From Pseudodonghicola flavimaris (GTDB taxonomy: Bacteria; Pseudomonadota; Alphaproteobacteria; Rhodobacterales; Rhodobacteraceae): a stretch of 64,000 nt of DNA. The translations under genes and the position numbers were made by a program. This document shows, in pieces, positions 8,778 to 17,231 of this stretch. Positions within the stretch are counted from its first letter, which is position 1, and every line of letters begins with the position of its first letter. The notes beneath the pieces were generated by a model. That model was given only the letters and a program-made list of their open reading frames with translations, searched no databases and was not told where the DNA came from. Location: the NCBI RefSeq assembly GCF_030164425.1, contig NZ_JASNJD010000025.1:21292-85291 (forward strand). The letters are read 5' to 3'.

Positions 8778-9806
8778 TCATGCCGCGCCTGCCAGCGCCG
8801 GATCCCTGTAATCTTCGTTCTTCGTCAGCATCGCCCATATCTGGCGGGCCATCTTGTTAGCCAGCGCAATCGCAACCAGCATCTTGGGTTTGCGCGCCAA
8901 CATCCGTGACAGCCAGCTCCCCTCCGTAATGGTACGCTGCCCAAGCCAGCTCAGTCGTGACATTGCCCCAATGATCAGGAGGCGTCGGATGTCGGCTTGA
9001 CCGGCCTTGGTCATCCGCCCCAAACGCTCCTTGCCTCCAGAGGAATGCTGCTTGGGAACAAGGCCCAACCAAGCCGCAAAGCCGCGCCCAGCTTTGAACT
9101 GTGCCATGTCTGGGCCAAACGCTTCTACCGCAATAGCCGTCAGCGGCCCCACACCTGGCATGCTCTGAAGCCGGCGCACCCTGTCTGAAGCGGCGGCCAG
9201 CGTCTTGAGTTTCATGGTGCGCTCGATGATACGCGCCGTTTTCTCTGAAATCTGCGTCAGCAGGTCCTGGCTCTCCTCCCGGATCAGCGCTGGCAACTTT
9301 GAAGCTTCATCCTCCACAAGCGCTGCTATGCGATTGAGATGGCGTATCCCGGCGGGGAATACATAGCCGTGCTCATACAGGAGCGCCCGCAACGCGTTCA
9401 CGTCAGCGGTCCGCTGATGTACCAGACGCTCGCGGCCACGAAAAACCGCCGCGCGGGACTGCTGCTGAACTGTCTTGGGCTCTACAAAACTCATCTCAGG
9501 CTGACGGGCTGCGATGACGATCGCCTCGGCATCGGCAGCATCATTCTTCTGGCGCTTGACGAAGGGGCGCACATATTGCGGCGCGATCAGCTTCACCTCG
9601 TGCCCAAGCCCCTCCATCTCGCGCGCCCAATAATGTGCGCTGCCGCACGCTTCGAAGATGACCAGACTGGGCGCCTGCTGTGCCATGAACTCTGACAACT
9701 GCTTGCGCGTGAGCTTCTTGCGGAAACGGACCTCCCCTGTCCGAAGGGCACCGTGGACCTGGAAAACTGCCTTTGTCAGATCGATCCCAATCATCATCTC
9801 CTTCAT
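8778..9806 (-). CDS. IS110-family transposase (intact)
   Basis: The 342-residue DEDD transposase has its N-terminal RuvC-like catalytic residues visible: IGIDLTKAVF (first Asp), VIFEACGSAH (Glu) and KNDAADAEAI (the two Asp). The C-terminal Transposase_20 segment appears as SMPGVGPLTAIAVEAFGPD and the conserved serine region HSSGGKERLGRMTKAGQADI. IS110 elements move without long terminal repeats and carry structured non-coding flanks that guide target choice. The start at 9806 (MKEMMIGIDL) matches family length; a longer frame has no support. Exact element ends are not clear. It lies at the border between the storage segment and the transfer genes and may have helped remove the trb genes. Confidence 0.93.
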   Translation of the reverse strand: MKEMMIGIDLTKAVFQVHGALRTGEVRFRKKLTRKQLSEFMAQQAPSLVIFEACGSAHYWAREMEGLGHEVKLIAPQYVRPFVKRQKNDAADAEAIVIAARQPEMSFVEPKTVQQQSRAAVFRGRERLVHQRTADVNALRALLYEHGYVFPAGIRHLNRIAALVEDEASKLPALIREESQDLLTQISEKTARIIERTMKLKTLAAASDRVRRLQSMPGVGPLTAIAVEAFGPDMAQFKAGRGFAAWLGLVPKQHSSGGKERLGRMTKAGQADIRRLLIIGAMSRLSWLGQRTITEGSWLSRMLARKPKMLVAIALANKMARQIWAMLTKNEDYRDPALAGAA

Positions 9807-9883
9807 CTCGCCGTCCTCCTCTTCGCGTGGCGTTGAACACCACGACCTTGGCACATTGCGATGCCGTCTGGGGAGGGCGGCAA

Positions 9884-10110
9884 CCACTCCATCTGATCGG
9901 TCCTCTCAGGTCGCTCTCTGCTGCCTGCAATACCGGTTTCCAGAGCTTGGGCGCGAACTTCGTCCCGAGCAGGAAGCCACCTGCCCACAGGTGGGGCGCA
10001 GCGGCCGCATTGCCGTGCGCTGCCAGCCGCGGGCGCCAAGTCTCAGGCGTGTCCCCCAGTCCCGAGGAAATTGTGTTGTAGGCCGCAACCAGGGACTGGA
10101 GGGCCTTGGC
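9884..10110 (-). pseudogene. Fragment resembling YecA/UPF0149-family protein
   Basis: One minus-strand frame reads LQSLVAAYNTISSGLGDTPE, then LWAGGFLLGTKFAPKLWKPV, which recalls the helical W..GF.....P..W pattern of the UPF0149/YecA family. There is no start codon or intact N terminus. It lies directly upstream of the IS110 transposase. The rest of 9807-10298 shows nothing recognisable. The call is pattern-based only. Confidence 0.3.
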
Positions 10111-10298
10111 CTCAGTCGTGTTTCAGGCGCCATGAGGGCACTTTCGCCAACAAAGAATGGGATTCACTGGCGACGATCGATGAAACGCGGCCCGATGATG
10201 AGTGCGGTGACGCTTCTGCATCGACCGCAGCCGTCATCCCAGGTATCAAGATCACTTCTACAGCCCCGACCTTTGCGGCTGAGGCAGGTGACATCGTT

Positions 10299-10736
10299 TC
10301 AGCCACCTGCTGCCCCGCCGCCGTCCACATCCTCCGACACCTCCTGCCGCAGCTTCGGGCCCTGCGCGAGGCGCCGACCGAGAGCCGAGATAAACGCCTC
10401 GTAGCGCTCCCCTGCCTTGGCCCGAGCCGCCTTGGCCGCGGGTTCCGGCAGAGCCGGTGTTGTCGCAAGCCAGAAACGGATGAACACAGCCAGGCTTTCG
10501 ACGGAGATCCCGACATCGCGTTCCAGCCGGGTGATCCGCCTGTCGATCTGATCCAGGCGTCGGGCCAGAACCGCGTCGCGGCGCTCTGCGTCATCCGGAG
10601 AGAGGAAGGATGCGATCGCGGCCTCGGCCACCATCGATTGGGATCGATCACGCCGGGCGGCGAAGTCTGCCAGCATCTTCATGACCTCAGGATCGAGGTA
10701 GACCGAAATCTTCGTCTTCTTGCGGCTGGTGGTCAT
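10299..10736 (-). CDS. Ribbon-helix-helix (CopG-like) protein following traG
   Basis: The 145-residue protein has an N-terminal ribbon-helix-helix fold (KTKISVYLDPEVMKMLADFA, then RRDRSQSMVAEAAIASFL) followed by a helical region with LDQIDRRITRLERDV and a hydrophobic FIRFWLATTP segment. Such proteins sit directly downstream of traG in many alphaproteobacterial transfer regions and may regulate transfer or act as accessory DNA-binding factors. The ATG at 10736 lies two bases after the traG stop codon, so the two are co-transcribed. Confidence 0.85.
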   Translation of the reverse strand: MTTSRKKTKISVYLDPEVMKMLADFAARRDRSQSMVAEAAIASFLSPDDAERRDAVLARRLDQIDRRITRLERDVGISVESLAVFIRFWLATTPALPEPAAKAARAKAGERYEAFISALGRRLAQGPKLRQEVSEDVDGGGAAGG

Positions 10737-10738
10737 GA

Positions 10739-12724
10739 TCAAAGCTCCATGCCGTCATCGGGATTGAGGGAGACCTGCCGCGCGACACCGCGCATCTGCT
10801 GCATGATGCGGCGATTGCGGATGGCACCATCCTCCTCATCCTCGGGTGGGTCGAATTCAAACTCGTTCTCAATGGGGGACTGCCTGTCGACCGGTTGAGG
10901 CTGCGCCAACTCCGGCTGAAGACGGCGCTCCGAGCCGGTCGGATCGTTGTCCTCCGATGCTGTCTCGGAAAGCCACTCGGGCTCGTCCTCTTGCGTGGGG
11001 ACTGCCAGACTGCTCCAGTCATCCTCTCCCGAGACGCCCACTTCCACTAAGTCGGGTGGCGGCAAGACCCGCTCGGTGAACCGCGCATCTTCGTAATACC
11101 GTGCTTTTGTCGCCCGGATCGGTGGTGTGCCAGCCACCATGACGATCTCGTCTGAGGGCGGCAGCTGCATAATTTCTCCGGGGGTGAGCAACGCCCGCGC
11201 AGTTTCCGACCGGGACACCATGAGATGGCTGAGCCAGGGCGCCAGACGATGCCCGGCATAGTTCTTCATCGCCTTCATCTCGGTGGCGGTGCCGAGAGCG
11301 TCGGACACCCGCTTGGCCGTACGCTCATCATTGGTCGCGAAACTCACCCGGACGTGGCAATTGTCGAGGATCGAGTTGTTCGGACCATAGGCCTTCTCGA
11401 TCTGGTTCAGCGACTGGGCGATGAGGAAGCTCTTCAACCCGTAGCCCGCCATGAAGGCCAGCGCACTCTCGAAGAAGTCGAGGCGACCGAGCGCCGGGAA
11501 CTCGTCGAGCATCAGAAGTAGCCGATGACGATCATCCTTGCCCTGCAGGTCTTCGGTCAGGCGTCGGCCGACCTGGTTGAGGATCAGGCGGATGAGCGGC
11601 TTGGTGCGATTGATGTCAGATGGCGGCACTACGAGATAGAGCGTGACGGGACGCACTTCCCCGACAATGTCACCGATCCGCCAGTCGCAGCGGCGCGTGA
11701 CCTGAGCGACGACAGGGTCGCGATAGAGGCCAAGGAAAGACATTGCCGTCGAAAGCACACCCGAGCGTTCATTCTCGGACTTGTTGAGCAACTCGCGAGC
11801 GGCACTGGCGACCACGGGATGCGGCCCCGCCTCGCCCAGGTGCGGCGTCCGCATCATCGCGCGGAGCGTGGACTCCACGGGACGCCGCGGGTCGGACAGG
11901 AAGTTGGCGACGCCGGCCAGCGTCTTGTCCTTCTCGGCATAAAGGACATGCAGGATCGCCCCGACGAGCAGGCTGTGGCTGGTCTTCTCCCAGTGGTTTC
12001 GCCTCTCCAGGCTCCCCTCGGGGTCGACGAGGATGTCGGCGATGTTCTGGACATCGCGAACCTCCCACTCCCCACGACGGACTTCCAGCAGGGGGTTGTA
12101 GGCCGAAGAGTTCGGATTGGTCGGATCGAACAGCAGGACCCGACCGTGTAGAGCGCGGAACCCGGCGGTCAGTTGCCAGTTCTCGCCCTTGATGTCATGA
12201 ACGATGGCCGAGCCGGGCCAAGTGAGAAGCGAGGGCACGACGAGCCCTACCCCCTTGCCGGATCGTGTCGGCGCAAAACAGAGCACATGCTCCGGCCCAT
12301 CGTGGCGCAGATATTGCCGCTCATAGCGACCGAGGACAACACCATCTGGGTCAAGCAGTCCGGCCGCCTTCACCTCGCCCATCTCCGCCCATCGGGCAGA
12401 TCCATAGGTCGCGACGTTGCGGGCCTCGCGGGCGCGCCAGACCGACATAGCGATGGCCACCCCGATAGCAATGAAGCCCCCCGAGGCGGCGATGATCCCA
12501 CCTGTCGCAAAGACCGGTGGCGCGTAGGCCTCATAGAAATACCACCACCAGAAGATGGCGGGAGGATAGTAGACGGGCGTCCCGAACAGCACGAACCAGG
12601 GCGGGCCCAGCTGTGCCTGATAGCCGAGGCTCGCGGCCACGTATTGCGTCGCGCCCCAGGTGGTGGCCAGAATGATGAGGAAGACGATGGAGATCTGCCC
12701 CCAAAGGATTTTTGTTGCGGACAT
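10739..12724 (-). CDS. traG: Type IV coupling protein (VirD4/TraG family)
   Basis: The 661-residue inner-membrane ATPase brings the relaxase-DNA complex to the type IV secretion channel. Two membrane segments lie in the first 110 residues. Walker A is CFAPTRSGKGVGLVVPSLL and Walker B is LLLMLDEFPALG, with the coupling-protein motif FLIAQSLNQIEKAYG downstream. The C-terminal 130 residues are acidic and variable, as expected for a substrate-selection tail. The gene follows the relaxase by 27 bases and is followed by the RHH protein. Neighbouring trbB-trbI genes, normally found next, are missing, so transfer would depend on a channel encoded elsewhere. Confidence 0.95.
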   Translation of the reverse strand: MSATKILWGQISIVFLIILATTWGATQYVAASLGYQAQLGPPWFVLFGTPVYYPPAIFWWWYFYEAYAPPVFATGGIIAASGGFIAIGVAIAMSVWRAREARNVATYGSARWAEMGEVKAAGLLDPDGVVLGRYERQYLRHDGPEHVLCFAPTRSGKGVGLVVPSLLTWPGSAIVHDIKGENWQLTAGFRALHGRVLLFDPTNPNSSAYNPLLEVRRGEWEVRDVQNIADILVDPEGSLERRNHWEKTSHSLLVGAILHVLYAEKDKTLAGVANFLSDPRRPVESTLRAMMRTPHLGEAGPHPVVASAARELLNKSENERSGVLSTAMSFLGLYRDPVVAQVTRRCDWRIGDIVGEVRPVTLYLVVPPSDINRTKPLIRLILNQVGRRLTEDLQGKDDRHRLLLMLDEFPALGRLDFFESALAFMAGYGLKSFLIAQSLNQIEKAYGPNNSILDNCHVRVSFATNDERTAKRVSDALGTATEMKAMKNYAGHRLAPWLSHLMVSRSETARALLTPGEIMQLPPSDEIVMVAGTPPIRATKARYYEDARFTERVLPPPDLVEVGVSGEDDWSSLAVPTQEDEPEWLSETASEDNDPTGSERRLQPELAQPQPVDRQSPIENEFEFDPPEDEEDGAIRNRRIMQQMRGVARQVSLNPDDGMEL

Positions 12725-12751
12725 GACTGTCGCTCCTTTCCTGTGTTTTGA

Positions 12752-14506
12752 TCAGAGGCCAAGACCGCGCTTGCGGCCGAAGTCCCAATCGACCCCGCCG
12801 TCCCCGCGGGCGACGCCGGCGACATTCCGGCCGAGGTGCTTTTCGAGGGAGGGGGACCAGGGCACGAGTTGGAAGCCGAACGCGCCGTCAGCTCCATAGC
12901 CCTCGATCATGGCAAAGCGGCCCGAAGCGAGTGCGAGACGCTGGCGATAGAGGCCGCTGACGTAGTCGCCCGCCCCCGCCTTGCCGAACGGCAACCCGGT
13001 TTCTCCCGAGAGCTGCGCGCCAACTGCCTGCAACTCCCGGTCGCGCAAGGTTCCGAGCAGGCGCCGGGCAAAGACGACCCTGCCGCCCCGCTGCTCGGCC
13101 AGCCCCTCCGAGGTCAGATGATCGGCGCGCGCGTCCAGAGCCTGCCGGACCTCGGCACCAAAGCCCTGGTCCGACAGCGCAAGCGGTTCCCGCGCGATGG
13201 CCTGCCGGTCGAGCCAGGTCGCCCCGGGCGCGGTCACCTGCGCAGCGAGGTCCAGGTCTGACCGAACCGCCAGTGCGACACGACGCTGGCCGCGCGCATC
13301 GTCATAGGTGCGGAGTTCCACGATCGAGCCTGGTGCACTGTCGCCGGCGGCGTCGAGATGGGGCAGACGGATATGGTGGCTCCGGCCATCGACACCATCG
13401 ACGACGGCATAGGCTGTCCCCTTCAGCTCGTCATCGAGGCCCCGCTGGACCAGACGACCGATGACGGGAGCATCGAGGCTCTCCGCGGCAAGGACGTAAC
13501 TCGAGGACCCGCGCTCGATCCCCCGGTCCGTCAGGGCACGATGCATCCGCTTGATGATGTCGCCACGCTCCCCCATCTCGCGCAGGACCACTTCGGCATC
13601 GTCCCTGATGTGCCATTGCGACTGTCCGATCTGGTCGGCGACGCCGAGGATTTCCAGCTTTCGCAACCGCCCGACCTTCAGCGCGTGAAACGCGTCCGGC
13701 TGCCGATCCGAATCCGGCGCCATGTCGAGGATGCGCGAACGCCCCGCGTCCCGCAGCAACTGACGGTCGAGCTGCGTCCAACGCTCCGCCCCGAACTGGC
13801 GTTCAAGTGTCCGGCGGATGTCGAGATCGCTGCGCGGGCCCAGTTCCTGGGTGACGAGAGCCCGTGCCCTGTCCCGCATCCCCTCCTTGATGTAGTCCCG
13901 TGAGATTACGAGATCCTGGCCGTCGTTGCGCACACCCCGAACGATCAGATGGACGTGCGGATGGGCGGTGTTCCAGTGATCGACGCCGACCCAGTCAAGC
14001 GACGTGCCGAGATCCTGTTCCATCCGCCCGACGAGATCGCGGGTAAAGGTTTGCAGGTCAGACATGTCCGGGGCGTCGTCGGGCGAGACGATGAAGCGGA
14101 AATGATGACGGTCATCGCGACACCGCTCGGCAAAGGCCCGGCCATCGGCATCCTCCGTTCCCGGCCCGAAGAGCCTGGCCTTCTCCCCATCCCGGGTCAC
14201 GCCATCCCGGCGCAGGTAATCGAGGTGGGCTCCGAGAGGCGCGGACGTCCCGCTGTGCCGCACCACACGCGCCTTGATCACCGCGCCGCGCGTGCGAGCG
14301 GTGATGAGGCGGTTGGCCTGAATGCTGGCGCGCTGACCACGCCCGAAGCGGGACCGATTGCTCGGGGTGACGCGCCCGGCCCGCGACACACCACCCCCGG
14401 CCTTTTTCGCCGCAGCCAGGGCCTGTGCGACAAAGGGCCGGCCCTGCTGCACCCGTGTCGAGCGGATACGCCCCGGACGGATGCGGAACTCGCGATCATC
14501 GGGCAT
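12752..14506 (-). CDS. VirD2-like relaxase with DUF3363 domain
   Basis: The 584-residue protein (start ATG 14506, MPDDREFRIR) should nick oriT and pilot the transferred strand. The His-rich metal-binding motif of relaxases is clear at HWNTAHPHVHLIVRG, preceded by HHFRFIVSPDD. The N terminus is Arg-rich. The C-terminal half fits DUF3363 (VVDGVDGRSHHIRLP; GATWLDRQAIAR). It is divergent from nothing: upstream on the same strand lies the lytic transglycosylase, with a 243-base gap full of short palindromes that may be oriT or its operator. In Tn4371-like elements the same order of relaxase then traG is seen. Confidence 0.92.
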   Translation of the reverse strand: MPDDREFRIRPGRIRSTRVQQGRPFVAQALAAAKKAGGGVSRAGRVTPSNRSRFGRGQRASIQANRLITARTRGAVIKARVVRHSGTSAPLGAHLDYLRRDGVTRDGEKARLFGPGTEDADGRAFAERCRDDRHHFRFIVSPDDAPDMSDLQTFTRDLVGRMEQDLGTSLDWVGVDHWNTAHPHVHLIVRGVRNDGQDLVISRDYIKEGMRDRARALVTQELGPRSDLDIRRTLERQFGAERWTQLDRQLLRDAGRSRILDMAPDSDRQPDAFHALKVGRLRKLEILGVADQIGQSQWHIRDDAEVVLREMGERGDIIKRMHRALTDRGIERGSSSYVLAAESLDAPVIGRLVQRGLDDELKGTAYAVVDGVDGRSHHIRLPHLDAAGDSAPGSIVELRTYDDARGQRRVALAVRSDLDLAAQVTAPGATWLDRQAIAREPLALSDQGFGAEVRQALDARADHLTSEGLAEQRGGRVVFARRLLGTLRDRELQAVGAQLSGETGLPFGKAGAGDYVSGLYRQRLALASGRFAMIEGYGADGAFGFQLVPWSPSLEKHLGRNVAGVARGDGGVDWDFGRKRGLGL

Positions 14507-14516
14507 GGGAGGTCCC

Positions 14517-14647
14517 CACACAGTGCGAAACAGCGATCATTTTCACAAACTTAGGCACATCTCGCACGGTGCGAACACGCGCCACACGGTGCGGATCGCA
14601 GCAAAAACATGAACAAAAACAACCGCCCAACCACCGCGCACCGTGCG
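14517..14647. repeat. Four copies of an 11-bp palindrome upstream of the relaxase; candidate oriT or operator
   Basis: The sequence CGCACNGTGCG occurs at 14563-14573 and 14637-14647 exactly, and with CA in place of the first CG at 14517-14527 and 14583-14593. Start-to-start spacings are 46, 20 and 54 bases. The copies fill the gap between the relaxase gene and the transglycosylase gene, where an origin of transfer or relaxase operator would lie. No protein frame explains them. Confidence 0.65.
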
Positions 14648-14749
14648 CCCTTTTATCCTGCCATCCTTCGGTCGTGGTGCCTGCCGCCACCGCCCGTCCC
14701 CTCAGAAGCACGCCCGAGTACGACGGAATGCGAAGTGTCGTCGCGCAGG

Positions 14750-15514
14750 TCATGGCCGGGCCTCACCAGTTTCTCGCCTGACGAAGAGGCCCTCGGCCTG
14801 CGGGGCGATGCCCGCCTGCGGCAACGCCGGGACGGGTGAAGGAGCGCCGCCGACCGTCCGGTGAGGCGACACAGAACCGATCGCAGACCCGCCGTCGTCG
14901 CGGCTGATGAAGATCGCCGCCTCACGCCAATCGAGCGGCCGGGCTGCAGCAACAGTGCCGCCCGATGGCCGCTCGCCAAGCAGCACGGGCGCAAGCGCGG
15001 CGACATAGGCACGCGTCTCGGCCGGCAACGGACGATCCGCCAAACGGTATTCGTCGTAGCGGGCAGGACCGGCATTATAGGCCGCCAGCATCGCCGTGAC
15101 ATTGCCATAGCGGTCCCACATCTCGCGCAGATAGGCCGTGCCCGCGAGGATGTTGTCACGCGGCTCGAAAGGGTCTCCGCCAAGACCATGACGGATGCGC
15201 AGCCCGGCCCAGGTGTCGGGCATGACCTGCATCAGCCCCATCGCGCCAGCGGAAGAAACCGCACGCAGATCGCCCGCACTCTCTGCCCGCATCACGGCCA
15301 TGATCCATGTCGTCGGAATGCCGAAGCGCTGCGATGCCTCGGTGACCTGGGCGGCGTAGGGATGCGCGGCGATTGCGTGTTCGGGCACACCGGTTTGCGC
15401 GAAGAGCGGCTGCGTGGCAGTGGCCGGAAGGAAGAGGCCGGAAAGAAGAAGGAGGAGCATGCGGCGGCGGGCGCCGCATCTCCCCGAAGCGGGACGGGTG
15501 CAGGACATTGTCAT
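14750..15514 (-). CDS. Lytic transglycosylase (SLT fold, VirB1-like)
   Basis: The 254-residue protein has a signal peptide (RRRMLLLLLSGLFLPATA, cleaved about residue 40) and a Slt domain. The catalytic Glu is in MRAESAGDLRAV, followed by GAMGLMQVMPDTW and AAYNAGPARY, the family motifs II and III. It cleaves peptidoglycan in the periplasm to make room for the transfer apparatus. It lies between the relaxase and the DUF736 and TraF genes on the same strand, so it belongs to the transfer operon. The C-terminal 90 residues are low-complexity. Confidence 0.92.
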   Translation of the reverse strand: MTMSCTRPASGRCGARRRMLLLLLSGLFLPATATQPLFAQTGVPEHAIAAHPYAAQVTEASQRFGIPTTWIMAVMRAESAGDLRAVSSAGAMGLMQVMPDTWAGLRIRHGLGGDPFEPRDNILAGTAYLREMWDRYGNVTAMLAAYNAGPARYDEYRLADRPLPAETRAYVAALAPVLLGERPSGGTVAAARPLDWREAAIFISRDDGGSAIGSVSPHRTVGGAPSPVPALPQAGIAPQAEGLFVRRETGEARP

Positions 15515-15516
15515 TT

Positions 15517-15852
15517 TCAGTCCTGCTCATCCCGCTTCTTCGGGCGGGTCCAGTGCAGCCCCCATGCCCTGCCCTCCTCATCCGACTGGAACAGGCGGGC
15601 GCGGATCGGATGCCGGAAAACCGGATCATCGAGCAGGACCGAAACGAACGCCCCAGCGGTTTCGCCGGTGTGTTTCCAGCCCGCGCCAACCTCCGGGCCC
15701 TCCTCGTCACCGAGGTGGATACGATAGGCAGGAGCCTTCTCGGTATCGACATTGTCGGTGGGAACAAAGGTCAGCTCCAGGTCGAGCGAGAGCGAGCGAA
15801 GCTGTCCGGCATAGCCGGACGAGGTGCGGGTGAATTGACCGATCTGTGGCAT
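15517..15852 (-). CDS. DUF736 family protein
   Basis: The 111-residue protein starts MPQIGQFTRTSSGYAGQLRS. Its beta-rich pattern, with AGAFVSVLLDDPVFRHPIRA and ending in GLHWTRPKK, is that of DUF736, a family found almost only in plasmid and ICE backbones. Function is unknown. A second DUF736 member lies at 21184-21507. The start was set at the ATG at 15852 because the longer frame lacks homology. It ends 2 bases before the transglycosylase start and follows traF by 67 bases. Confidence 0.9.
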   Translation of the reverse strand: MPQIGQFTRTSSGYAGQLRSLSLDLELTFVPTDNVDTEKAPAYRIHLGDEEGPEVGAGWKHTGETAGAFVSVLLDDPVFRHPIRARLFQSDEEGRAWGLHWTRPKKRDEQD

Positions 15853-15919
15853 TGGAGGCTCCTTCCTCATGCGGTGAGTGGGATGCGGGCCGCTTGCACG
15901 TCCCGCCATGAGCGCGCCG

Positions 15920-16462
15920 TCACCGATCCGGCGCGCGCCAGACGAGGCGGCCATCGCCGCCCTCATCGGTGAACAGTGGACTGGCCCGGCCGATCACGGC
16001 CGAGGTGGGGAACGGACCGAAATATCGGCCATCGAAGCTGTCAGAGACCGCCGGGTTCATCAGGAAAACCTCGCCCTCGGCGATGGTGCGGCAGCCCTGC
16101 CAGACAGGAAGATCGCGGCCCTGGCTGTCGCGCTCTCGCGCCTCCCCCAGGTGTCTGCCATCGACGGTGATCGCGGCGACGTCACGGCAGACCCGTTGTC
16201 CCGGCAGCCCGATGACGTGCTTCAGGATCGGTACATCGCGACCGACATAGCCGCGCGCGACCATGAAACCTGCAAAGGGTTCGGGCGGCATGACCACGAC
16301 CAGATCTGGCACCTCGAGCCGATCCGCCGGCGCTATGGTGTAGAAACCAATCGGCACGCTGGCCGAGGCGTTCCAGACCAGCCGTGGCGCAACCGGAATG
16401 CTGCCGGCGATGACGGTGGCGACCGCCGCGACCGTCGCCATGATGTAGCGGGCACGGGTCAT
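15920..16462 (-). CDS. traF: Conjugative transfer signal peptidase TraF (S26 family)
   Basis: The 180-residue protein has an N-terminal membrane segment (ARYIMATVAAVATVIAGSI) and the TraF-type peptidase motif SASVPIGFYTIAP, where the Ser before VPIGFY is the expected nucleophile. The lysine/GDxV region is represented by DVPILKHVIGLPGQRV. TraF proteins process and cyclise the pilin TrbC in RP4-type systems. The start at 16462 overlaps the DUF2840 stop by ATGA. No trbC pilin gene is present in the window. Confidence 0.9.
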   Translation of the reverse strand: MTRARYIMATVAAVATVIAGSIPVAPRLVWNASASVPIGFYTIAPADRLEVPDLVVVMPPEPFAGFMVARGYVGRDVPILKHVIGLPGQRVCRDVAAITVDGRHLGEARERDSQGRDLPVWQGCRTIAEGEVFLMNPAVSDSFDGRYFGPFPTSAVIGRASPLFTDEGGDGRLVWRAPDR

Positions 16463-16980
16463 TTTCCGATCTCCCGGCGCCGGAGCCATGCGGCATGGCG
16501 TTCCGCCGTATAGGCGCGCGGCGCTTCGCCCGCCTTCATCCAGTGGGCGACATGGCGCCAGTGGTCGGGATCGACCTCGGCAGGGTCGATCCCGAGACCC
16601 TCGATAGCATCGACATGGCGCAGGACCTCTTCGACCTTGGGCCAGCCTTCGATCTTCAACAAAATCTCGCCACCGGGACGCACGCAGGGCAGCGTCTGAC
16701 AGGCGCTACCAGGCGCGATCGCGCGCACAATGTCGATGCGCGAAACAACGGTTCCGTAGTCATTCGCCGCCCAGCGGACGAAGCCAAACACGGCGCCGGG
16801 ACGGAAGAAGACGATGCGGCGGCTGCGGTCGAGGATCTGCGTTCCGGCCTCCTGGCCGAACCTGATCCAGAACTCGATCCGCTTCTCCACCCAGGTCAGT
16901 TCCACGCGCGTCAGCTCGCCGCCGGAATGGGCGTCGAACGATCCGTCTCCGGTCACGCCGGGGATCACAAAGCCGGTCAT
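16459..16980 (-). CDS. DUF2840 domain-containing protein
   Basis: The 173-residue protein has the DUF2840 layout: an N-terminal beta region (TRVELTWVEKRIEFWIRFG), the core FGFVRWAANDYGTVVSRIDI, and a C-terminal tail (YTAERHAAWLRRREIGK). The family is confined to alpha- and betaproteobacterial conjugative elements and has no known activity. Both ends overlap neighbours by ATGA (RHH gene before it, traF after it). Confidence 0.88.
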   Translation of the reverse strand: MTGFVIPGVTGDGSFDAHSGGELTRVELTWVEKRIEFWIRFGQEAGTQILDRSRRIVFFRPGAVFGFVRWAANDYGTVVSRIDIVRAIAPGSACQTLPCVRPGGEILLKIEGWPKVEEVLRHVDAIEGLGIDPAEVDPDHWRHVAHWMKAGEAPRAYTAERHAAWLRRREIGK

Positions 16981-17231
16981 TGAGGTTCTCCTTCGGGTTT
17001 CGGATATTCGCGCCCGAGCAACTCGCGCAGCATGTCAGCGACAGTGACGCCTCGGCTGAAAGCTGCGACCTTGATGCGACCGCGCAGGTCCGGGGTGATG
17101 TCGATGGTAAGCCGGGCCGTATAGATCGCCGCCGCGCGACCGTGTGCGGATGGCGCCTCGCCAGCCTTGATCCAGGTCTCGGCATCGACTGGCCGCGCGG
17201 CGAAACCACGCTTGTCATTGCGCCCGGTCAT
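16977..17231 (-). CDS. Small ribbon-helix-helix partition-type protein
   Basis: The 84-residue protein ends with an RHH unit (ARLTIDITPDLRGRIKVAAF, then SRGVTVADMLRELL). It is encoded directly after ParA with an ATGA overlap, the usual position of a small centromere-binding partner. I infer that it pairs with ParA. The N-terminal tail is Lys/Arg-rich and may contact DNA. Confidence 0.8.
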   Translation of the reverse strand: MTGRNDKRGFAARPVDAETWIKAGEAPSAHGRAAAIYTARLTIDITPDLRGRIKVAAFSRGVTVADMLRELLGREYPKPEGEPQ

